Source: Mycobacterium haemophilum DSM 44634 (GTDB taxonomy: Bacteria > Actinomycetota > Actinomycetes > Mycobacteriales > Mycobacteriaceae). Taken from it: DNA of 64,000 bases. Within the stretch, counting starts at the first letter, position 1. Each line of letters begins with the position of its first letter. Positions 58,217-64,000 of this stretch are shown here, in pieces. The stretch spans positions 124,001 to 188,000 of the forward strand of contig NZ_CP011883.2 of the NCBI RefSeq assembly GCF_000340435.2, read 5' to 3'. Below the pieces are notes generated by a model, which was not told where the DNA came from, ran no database searches, and was given only the letters and a program-made list of their open reading frames with translations. A program made the position numbers and the translations under genes.

Positions 58217-59554
58217 ATGAGCGAAGTAGCCATCGCCCCGCCGGTGTCGTCCGCGGTGCGGCTGCCCCCCGCCACCCGGCTGCCGAAGGTGTTGCAGGGC
58301 CTTGCCTTTGCGACGTCACGACGGTGGATGATCCAACGGCTGGCACGCCGCTATGGCAGCGTTTTCACGTTAAACACCCCGATATACGGCCGCATCGTCG
58401 TCGTTGCTGACCCGCAGCTAGCCAAGCAGATCTTCACCACTAGCCCAGAAGAGCTGGGCAACATCCAGCCGAACCTGAGCCGGTTGTTCGGTACCGGCTC
58501 GGTCTTTGCCCTGGAGGGCGAGGATCACCGCCGGCGGCGGCGGTTGTTGGCGCCGCCATTGCACGGCAAGAGCATGAAGAGCTACGAGCGCATCGTTGAA
58601 GAAGAGACACTGCGGGAGACCGAGAGCTGGCCTGAAGGCCAGCCTTTTGCCACGCTGCCGTCGATGAATCGGATCACGCTCAATGCCATCCTGCGCGCCG
58701 TCTTCGGTGCCGCCGGTGCCGAACTCGACGAGCTGCGCCGACTCCTCCCGCCGTGGGTCACCCTGGGCTCGCGTCTGGCAGCGATGCCGAAACCCGAACG
58801 CAACTTTGGTCGCTACAGCCCGTGGGGCAGACTCGACCAGTGGCGGCGACAGTACGACATCGTTATCGACAAGCTGATCGACGACGAGCGGGCCGATCGA
58901 AACTTCGTTGATCGGACCGACGTGCTGGCGTTGATGCTGCGCAGCAGCTATGACGATGGTTCGGTGATGTCGCGCAAGGATATTGGCGACGAGCTACTGA
59001 CGTTGCTGGCCGCCGGACATGAAACCACCGCGGCCACTCTGGGCTGGGCCTTCGAGCGGTTGAGCCGGCACCCCGAGGTGCTGGTGGCCCTCGTCGATGA
59101 GGTCGACAATGCTGGTGGGGGTGCCGGCCACGAGCTGCGCCAGGCGACGATCCTGGAAGTCCAGCGGACCAGGACAGTCATCGATTTCGCCGCTCGCCGT
59201 GTCTATCCGCCCGTGTACCAACTCGGCGAATGGGCCATTCCCCGAGGCGATTCGATCTTGGTGAGCATTGCGCAGATCCACGACAATCCCGAAGTCTTCC
59301 CAGATCCGGAGCGCTTCGATCCGCGGCGGTACGTCGAACACAAACCGCCCTCCTTCGCGTGGATCCCGTTCGGCGGCGGCACGCGCCGCTGTGTGGGGGC
59401 CGCATTTGCCAACATGGAGATGGATGTGGTGCTTCGAACGGTGTTGCGCCACTTCACTATCGAGACAACCACGGCGCCTGGGGAGCGGTGGCACTCGCGC
59501 GGGGTTGCTTATACCCCCAAGAATGGCGGGCGGGTGGTCGTGCGTCGACGCTGA
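58217..59554 (+). CDS. cyp138: Cytochrome P450 CYP138
   Basis: 445 residues from ATG 58217, close to M. tuberculosis CYP138 (441). The I-helix oxygen-binding motif is 'LLAAGHETTAATLGWAFERL' (~266), ExxR is in 'LEVQRTRTV' (~313), and the haem-Cys loop is 'IPFGGGTRRCVGAAFANMEM' (Cys ~392). It is a monooxygenase of unknown substrate needing ferredoxin partners. The frame extends upstream to 58097 through the operator region, but that part is not conserved. Control by the divergent TetR gene is likely. Confidence 0.95.
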   Translation: MSEVAIAPPVSSAVRLPPATRLPKVLQGLAFATSRRWMIQRLARRYGSVFTLNTPIYGRIVVVADPQLAKQIFTTSPEELGNIQPNLSRLFGTGSVFALEGEDHRRRRRLLAPPLHGKSMKSYERIVEEETLRETESWPEGQPFATLPSMNRITLNAILRAVFGAAGAELDELRRLLPPWVTLGSRLAAMPKPERNFGRYSPWGRLDQWRRQYDIVIDKLIDDERADRNFVDRTDVLALMLRSSYDDGSVMSRKDIGDELLTLLAAGHETTAATLGWAFERLSRHPEVLVALVDEVDNAGGGAGHELRQATILEVQRTRTVIDFAARRVYPPVYQLGEWAIPRGDSILVSIAQIHDNPEVFPDPERFDPRRYVEHKPPSFAWIPFGGGTRRCVGAAFANMEMDVVLRTVLRHFTIETTTAPGERWHSRGVAYTPKNGGRVVVRRR

Positions 59555-59574
59555 CCGTTTGGGGTCCTAGCCGA

Positions 59575-60102
59575 TCAGCTGTCGGCTTTGGCGTCTGCGG
59601 GGGCTCGTCGTGGCAGCTTCCAGTCGGGGCGAATGAAGTGGCAGGTGTACCCGTTGGGGTAGTGCTGCAGGTAGTCCTGGTGCTCAGGCTCGGCCTCCCA
59701 GAAATCCTCAGCGGGGCTGACCTCGGTCACTACCTTGCCGGGCCATAGGCCGGAGGCGTCGACGTCGGCGATGGTGTCGAGCGCGATTCGCATTTGCTCG
59801 TCGTCGAGGTAAAAAATGGCCGACCGGTAGCTGGTCCCCCGGTCGTTACCCTGGCGGTTTCGTGTCGTCGGATCGTGGATCTGGAAGAAGAATTCCAATA
59901 GCGTGCGGTAATCAGTGACCGCTGGGTCATAGATGATCTCGACGGCCTCGGCGTGCATGCCGTGCTGACGGTATGTCGCGTTGGGTGTTTCGCCGCCGCT
60001 GTAACCGACCCGGGTCGAGATCACACCGGGCTGGCGGCGGATCAAATCTTGCATTCCCCAGAAACAGCCGCCGGCAAGGATCGCCTTTCGGGTGCTTGTC
60101 AC
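59575..60102 (-). CDS. msrA: Peptide methionine-S-sulfoxide reductase MsrA
   Basis: 175 residues from GTG 60102. The catalytic 'AILAGGCFWGMQDLIRRQPG' with Cys13 is followed by 'GYSGGETPNATYRQHGMHAE', 'FFFQIHDPTTRNRQGNDRGT' and 'DFWEAEPEHQDYLQHYPNGY', matching M. tuberculosis Rv0137c. It repairs oxidised methionine using thioredoxin. The frame extends upstream to 60222 without conservation. Convergent with cyp138, 20 bases apart. Confidence 0.95.
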   Translation of the reverse strand: MTSTRKAILAGGCFWGMQDLIRRQPGVISTRVGYSGGETPNATYRQHGMHAEAVEIIYDPAVTDYRTLLEFFFQIHDPTTRNRQGNDRGTSYRSAIFYLDDEQMRIALDTIADVDASGLWPGKVVTEVSPAEDFWEAEPEHQDYLQHYPNGYTCHFIRPDWKLPRRAPADAKADS

Positions 60103-60268
60103 TACTTGTCCCTCCCTGTTGGCCTTACCAGCGACGGTGCCTGGCGGCCGATGACGGTCTCTAGCCAGGCTACACTCCGGCGATGAGATGTAACGGCACT
60201 CGGACACCGGATGTGCGATCAAATTGCGTCAAGAAAATCTGCCTAGCCAGCATTTTCCGGGTGTCTGC

Positions 60269-60784
60269 GTGACCAGCCCGCCGTTCTCCCGCGACGAGTT
60301 GTCCGTCGCATTTGAGAAGTTCGAGGAGACGGTCGCTCGGGCGGCCGTAACACGAGACTGGGACGCCTGGGTCGCTCAGTACACACCGGACGTCGAGTAC
60401 CTCGAGCATGCGGTGGGCACCATGCGAGGCCGCGACCAGGTGCGCGCTTGGATTGAGCAGACGATGAAGACCTTCCCGGGGAGCCACATGATCGCGTTTC
60501 CGTCGTTGTGGTCCGTCATCGACGAGCCCACCGGGCGCATCATCTGCGAACTGGACAACCCATTGGCCGATCCCGGTGACGGTACCGTGATCAGCGCGAC
60601 GAATATCTCCATCATTACCTATGCCGGTGACGGTCAGTGGTGTCGCCAAGAAGACATCTATAACCCGCTGCGCTTCTTGCGGGCGGGGATGCAGTGGTGC
60701 CGCAAGGCGCAGGACCTGGGCACGCTCGATGACGACGCGGCGCGCTGGATGCGCGAGAACAATAGGGAGAATGAGGACCGGTGA
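60269..60784 (+). CDS. SnoaL-like/NTF2-fold protein (Rv0138-like)
   Basis: 171 residues from GTG 60269; the in-frame ATG 60224 adds 15 unconserved residues. 'FEKFEETVARAAVTRDWDAW', 'YTPDVEYLEHAVGTMRGRDQ' and 'FPSLWSVIDEPTGRIICELD' identify the NTF2/SnoaL fold of Rv0138. The final TGA overlaps the GTG of the next gene (GTGA at 60781-60784), so the pair is translationally coupled and probably acts in one pathway. Substrate unknown. Confidence 0.9.
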   Translation: MTSPPFSRDELSVAFEKFEETVARAAVTRDWDAWVAQYTPDVEYLEHAVGTMRGRDQVRAWIEQTMKTFPGSHMIAFPSLWSVIDEPTGRIICELDNPLADPGDGTVISATNISIITYAGDGQWCRQEDIYNPLRFLRAGMQWCRKAQDLGTLDDDAARWMRENNRENEDR

Positions 60785-61815
60785 GCGCCAAACCGGCATT
60801 GGTCATCGGCGCCAACGGCTTCCTCGGCTCGCATGTGACCCGCCAGCTCGTCGCCAACGGCGCACCAGGGAAAAGCGATGTGCGGGCAATGGTCCGGCCC
60901 ACCGCCAACACTCGTGCCATCGATGACTTGCGGCTCACCCGGTTTCACGGCGATGTCTTCGACACCGCCACGCTGCGCGAAGCGATGGACGGTTGCGGCG
61001 ACGTGTACTACTGCGTCGTCGATACCCGCGCGTGGTTGCGCGACCCGTCGCCACTGTTTCGCACGAATGTGGAAGGGCTTCGCAACGTCCTTGATATCGC
61101 GGTCAAACAACCGGGCTTGCGCAGATTCATCTTCACCAGTACCTACGCAACGGTGGGCCGGCGGCGTGGGCACGTGGCAACCGAGGCCGACGTGATCGGC
61201 TCCCGCGGGCTGACTCCCTACGTCCAATCCAGGGTCCAGGCTGAGGATTTGGTGATGCGTTACGTGGCCGAGGCCGGTCTGCCAGCCGTCGCAATGTGTG
61301 TCTCGACGACGTACGGTAGCGGCGACTGGGGGCGCACCCCGCATGGCGCCTTCATTGCCGGCGCAGTTTTCGGCAAGCTGCCGTTCCTGATGAACGGCAT
61401 CGAGCTGGAAGTTGTCGGCGTCGACGATGCGGCTAGGGCAATGATCCTCGCTGCCGAACGCGGGCGCATCGGCGAGCGATACCTCGTCTCCGAACGGATG
61501 ATTCCGTTGCAGGACGTCGTGCGTATTGCGGCCGATGAAGCCGGCGTGCCGCCGCCACGACGGTCCATCTCGGTGCCGATGTTGTACGGCTTGGGTGCGC
61601 TGGGCAGCGCGCGAGCCCGGCTCACCGGCAAGGATGCCGAACTCAGCCTCGCGTCGGTGCGTATGATGCGCGCCGAAGGCGAGATTGACCACGGCAAGGC
61701 CGTACGGGAACTGGGTTGGGAGCCGCGCCCGGTCGAGGAATCGATCCGCGAGGCCGCCCGGTTCTGGGCTGCGATACGGACGGCTCGAAAGAGCGCCGGC
61801 ACCGCATCAGAATAG
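60781..61815 (+). CDS. NAD-dependent epimerase/dehydratase family oxidoreductase (Rv0139-like)
   Basis: 344 residues from GTG 60781. The Rossmann motif 'ALVIGANGFLGSHVTRQLVA' (GxxGxxG), 'DVFDTATLREAMDGCGDVYY', Thr/Ser in 'FIFTSTYATVG' and a YxxxK-like 'PYVQSRVQAED' place it among extended SDRs; the YxxxK has Arg in place of Lys ('YVQSR'), so catalysis may differ. It resembles M. tuberculosis Rv0139, near to 3-beta-HSD/dihydroflavonol reductase-like enzymes. Coupled to the preceding SnoaL-like gene. Confidence 0.88.
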   Translation: MSAKPALVIGANGFLGSHVTRQLVANGAPGKSDVRAMVRPTANTRAIDDLRLTRFHGDVFDTATLREAMDGCGDVYYCVVDTRAWLRDPSPLFRTNVEGLRNVLDIAVKQPGLRRFIFTSTYATVGRRRGHVATEADVIGSRGLTPYVQSRVQAEDLVMRYVAEAGLPAVAMCVSTTYGSGDWGRTPHGAFIAGAVFGKLPFLMNGIELEVVGVDDAARAMILAAERGRIGERYLVSERMIPLQDVVRIAADEAGVPPPRRSISVPMLYGLGALGSARARLTGKDAELSLASVRMMRAEGEIDHGKAVRELGWEPRPVEESIREAARFWAAIRTARKSAGTASE

Positions 61816-61825
61816 GTTCGTGCCT

Positions 61826-62650
61826 ATGGAACGGGTGCATGTCGATTTAACCGGGCCGCCGCAGACCATGCTGGCGACGTTGTACGCCAAAGCGCTCGAT
61901 GCCGATGCGCCCCACTCGATCCTGGGTGACCAGTATGCGAAGGCTGCTGTGGCGCGGATCGACTATGACTGGAAGACAACAACTATCACTGCGCGACGGG
62001 CCCCTTCGGTCGCGATTCGCACTGCCCACTTCGACAAGTGGGTGCGCCAGTACCTGGCCGTGCACGATGACGCCGTGGTGTTGCACGTCGGTTGTGGTTT
62101 GGATGCCCGCGTGTATCGACTGGATCCCGCTGCGGGTGTGCGCTGGTATGACATCGATTACCCCGACGTCATTGAGTTGCGCCAACAGGTGTATCCCGCT
62201 CGCACGAATTATTGGATGCTACCGGCTTCGGTAACAGACCCGTCCTGGCTGGCGGAGATACCGGCCGAGCATCCCGCTTTGCTCATCGCTGAGGGTCTGA
62301 CGATGTATCTGACGCAAGATGACGGACTGGCGCTGTTGCGCCGCGTCGTCGATCGCTTCCCGTCGGGCGAACTGCAGTTCGACGCGTTCAACACGTTTGG
62401 AATCCGCACCCAGGTGATCAACGCGGTGGTCCGCCGTTCCGGCGCCACGCTGCATTGGGGGATTGACGGGCCCGCTGACATCGTCGACACCGTTTCGGGA
62501 GTGCGCCTGTTGGCGTGGGAATCGGTGTTCGACAGCGACACGTTTGACCTGGTGTCACCGCGGCTCCGGTGGCTGGGTAGAGCAATGACGGCAGTGCCGG
62601 TGCTGCGGACCATGGCGCAGTATCACCGGTATGCGTTCGGGAAGGGTTGA
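61826..62650 (+). CDS. Class I SAM methyltransferase, LCMT/TcmP-like
   Basis: 274 residues from ATG 61826 (GTG 61820 possible), 10 bases after the epimerase stop. 'VVLHVGCGLDARVYRLDPAA' is the SAM-binding motif and 'WYDIDYPDVIELRQQVYPAR' the acidic strand-2 end typical of leucine-carboxyl/TcmP-type methyltransferases; 'ALLIAEGLTMYLTQDDGLAL' is the family's motif. The substrate is unknown. It is co-directional with Rv0138- and Rv0139-like genes and absent, as I recall, from that spot in M. tuberculosis. Confidence 0.88.
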   Translation: MERVHVDLTGPPQTMLATLYAKALDADAPHSILGDQYAKAAVARIDYDWKTTTITARRAPSVAIRTAHFDKWVRQYLAVHDDAVVLHVGCGLDARVYRLDPAAGVRWYDIDYPDVIELRQQVYPARTNYWMLPASVTDPSWLAEIPAEHPALLIAEGLTMYLTQDDGLALLRRVVDRFPSGELQFDAFNTFGIRTQVINAVVRRSGATLHWGIDGPADIVDTVSGVRLLAWESVFDSDTFDLVSPRLRWLGRAMTAVPVLRTMAQYHRYAFGKG

Positions 62651-62698
62651 GCACAGACTGGTGTTGCACCAATCACCGCGTCTGAGGAGGTATCAACC

Positions 62699-63079
62699 AT
62701 GGGTCACCGTCAAGTCCTAGAACCTAGCGCTGGACATCCCATCACCATCGAGCGGACAAAGGGACGGGTCCAGGTGCGCGTCAATGGCGAGCTCATTGCG
62801 GACACGACTGCGGCATTGGTATTGCATGAGGCCACTTTGCCTGCAGTGCAATATATTCCGTTGAGCGACGTTGCCCAAGACCGGTTGTCCCGCACCGACA
62901 CCGGCACTTACTGCCCGTTCAAAGGTGACGCCAGCTACTACAGCGTGACCACCGCCGCCGGTGACACTGTCGACGATGCAATCTGGACATATGAACAGCC
63001 GTATCCTGCAGTCGCAGTGATCGCCGGGCATGTCGCTTTCTACCCCAACAAGGCCGAAATAACCGTCCTGCCGCAATAA
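62699..63079 (+). CDS. DUF427 family protein (Rv0140-like)
   Basis: 126 residues, equal in length to M. tuberculosis Rv0140. ATG 62699 is preceded by GGAGG at a good spacing. 'RVQVRVNGELIADTTAALVL' and 'TYCPFKGDASYYSV' with 'WTYEQPYPAVAVIAGHVAFY' are the DUF427 signature, a small beta fold with no established role. Convergent with the next gene, 7 bases apart. Confidence 0.93.
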   Translation: MGHRQVLEPSAGHPITIERTKGRVQVRVNGELIADTTAALVLHEATLPAVQYIPLSDVAQDRLSRTDTGTYCPFKGDASYYSVTTAAGDTVDDAIWTYEQPYPAVAVIAGHVAFYPNKAEITVLPQ

Positions 63080-63085
63080 CCTCGA

Positions 63086-63469
63086 CTAGGAGAACGCTGC
63101 CGCCCACGAGCGGGTGTCGCTGTATTCGCGGATCGACACAATCAGTCCGTCGCGGGTGTCGAAGATGCAGACGAATGGGCTGTCGTACCGGACTCCGGGA
63201 GTGGTGCTGTTGACCAGTCCCTCAACGACCACGGTGTCGCCTTCGTTGACGCAGCGCCTCAGTTCGACGTTGATCTCGAAGATCTGTTTGCGCCGCTCGA
63301 TGGCGTGGCGCAGAGTCTGCTTGTCGAACGAATCGCGGGTGACGATGCTCCAGTAGGTGAAGTCATCGCTGAGCAACGCGAAGCCTTCGTCTAGATCCCC
63401 GCCCTCAGATAAACACTGTAGGTACATCCACGCCAGTTCGGCCTGCGGGTCGTCGAACGGCGTCGTCAC
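63086..63469 (-). CDS. SnoaL-like/NTF2-fold protein (Rv0141c-like)
   Basis: 127 residues from GTG 63469. 'WMYLQCLSEGGDLDEGFALL', 'DDFTYWSIVTRDSFDKQTLR' and 'DSPFVCIFDTRDGLIVSIRE' are the SnoaL fold. It corresponds to Rv0141c by sequence and position. Catalytic role unknown. An in-frame ATG at 63547 adds 26 unconserved residues and would almost reach the divergent gene's start at 63558. Confidence 0.88.
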   Translation of the reverse strand: MTTPFDDPQAELAWMYLQCLSEGGDLDEGFALLSDDFTYWSIVTRDSFDKQTLRHAIERRKQIFEINVELRRCVNEGDTVVVEGLVNSTTPGVRYDSPFVCIFDTRDGLIVSIREYSDTRSWAAAFS

Positions 63470-63557
63470 ATCGCCATCCTGTCTCGGGAGACAGTTTGCG
63501 GTCAAACGTCCCTGCCGGATCTGTGATCTGCTGGAGTTTGGAGTCATTTGGAGTCAT

Positions 63558-64000
63558 ATGGTGAAGAGCGCACGTACTGTTACGTTCTCCGGGGTGGCCA
63601 GCTTCGGGCATACGTTGGCGCCACTGCGGCGGGGTCCTCGGGATCCGTGTTTTCAGGTCCCTGGTGACGGCACGATCTGGCGAACCAGCCGGCTGGCCAC
63701 CGGACCGGTCACGGCGCGGATCAGCCGCGCGGCCGCCAACGCCGTCCATTGCGCAGCGTGGGGCAGTGGTGCTGAGGAATTCGTCGAGATGCTGCCCGCG
63801 ATGCTCGGCGCCGACGACGATGCCTCGGATTTCGTGCCGCGCGACCCGACCGTCGCGGCGGCGCACCGACGGGTTCCGCATTTGCGCCTGGGCCGCACCG
63901 GGCAGGTGCTGGAAGCCCTCATCCCGGCGGTCATCGAGCAGCGGGTACCCGGCGCCGATGCGTTTCGATCCTGGCGTGTGCTGCTGACCAAGTACGGGAC
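63558..64000 (+). CDS. DNA glycosylase-like protein (Rv0142-like), 3' end outside window
   Basis: The frame from ATG 63558 is open to the right edge (147 codons). It begins 'VKSARTVTFSGVASFGHTLA' and includes 'FQVPGDGTIWRTSRLATGPV' and 'RTGQVLEALIPAVIEQRVPG', matching M. tuberculosis Rv0142, which is related to the N-terminal region of AlkA-type 3-methyladenine DNA glycosylases. The helix-hairpin-helix and catalytic Asp would lie beyond the edge, so activity cannot be judged. It is divergent from the Rv0141c-like gene. Confidence 0.85.
   Translation, partial: MVKSARTVTFSGVASFGHTLAPLRRGPRDPCFQVPGDGTIWRTSRLATGPVTARISRAAANAVHCAAWGSGAEEFVEMLPAMLGADDDASDFVPRDPTVAAAHRRVPHLRLGRTGQVLEALIPAVIEQRVPGADAFRSWRVLLTKYG

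Noticed and set aside
60658..61692. 344-codon minus-strand ORF opposite the epimerase gene
   Set aside because: Shadow ORF; the plus-strand Rossmann protein has the GxxGxxG motif and a coupled start.
1..64000. CRISPR arrays, rRNA, tRNA, insertion sequences or prophage
   Set aside because: No regularly spaced direct repeats, tRNA cloverleaf, rRNA-like stretch, transposase or phage gene was recognised; the only tandem repeats are the MIRUs and the ctpI leader decamers.

Overview
This is a GC-rich chromosome segment of a slow-growing Mycobacterium. The evidence is PPE-family remnants, two MIRU minisatellite loci, an antigen 85C gene (fbpC), a trehalose synthase/maltokinase pair, F420-dependent enzymes, CtpI, FusA2, CYP138, and a gene order that follows the M. 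tuberculosis Rv0107c-Rv0142 region with gaps and insertions. Species cannot be fixed from this window. Sequence divergence, the missing ephF, PE_PGRS and gca/gmhA-type genes, and the extra modules argue for a relative of the M. tuberculosis complex and not a member of it. Rv numbers and symbols are assigned from remembered family sequences and synteny; no search was run.

Layout. 1-5 kb is a decayed accessory zone: a PPE fragment, a PE-like scrap, a doubly frameshifted PPE pseudogene, a DUF2127 membrane protein, a vapBC toxin-antitoxin pair behind a perfect 22-bp palindrome, and a broken MTA/SAH nucleosidase (mtn). 5-9.7 kb holds an SRPBCC protein, an SDR, a methyltransferase behind MIRU repeats, a LipJ-type hydrolase/cyclase, and a decarboxylase-type amidohydrolase. 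9.8-15.9 kb is a compact cluster: a divergent LysR regulator followed by LuxE/EhpF-like and LuxC/EhpG-like proteins, an SDR and a FadD ligase, which looks like an uncharacterised carboxylic-acid activation/reduction pathway. 15.9-20.8 kb is the giant P-type ATPase ctpI with decamer repeats in its 5' leader. 21-23.6 kb has an ECF sigma factor, a deleted SDR and a DUF899 protein.

24-29.2 kb has an Rv0111-type acyltransferase, then an M-box (Mg2+) riboswitch about 0.6 kb upstream of an NRAMP-superfamily transporter. That transporter lacks both the DPGN motif and the metal-binding methionine of Mn/Fe transporters, so a riboswitch-controlled magnesium importer (NRMT type) is the best reading. 29-40.7 kb has a broken oxidoreductase, a lipase, ldtA, oxyS, the oxalate genes oxcA/fadD7, fusA2 and an FDOR protein.

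40.9-45.4 kb is pepA, treS and mak; two in-frame 87-bp MIRU units sit exactly in the ATGA overlap between treS and mak, enzymes that make maltose-1-phosphate from trehalose for GlgE alpha-glucan synthesis. 45.4-52.2 kb carries a DUF1275 protein, fbpC, a phosphoesterase, htdZ, fadE1, fgd2 and a GNAT protein. Where ephF is expected there is instead a TetR/reductase/desaturase module, then an alcohol dehydrogenase and a TOBE protein. 57-64 kb returns to synteny with Rv0135c, cyp138, msrA and Rv0138-Rv0142, the last running off the right edge.
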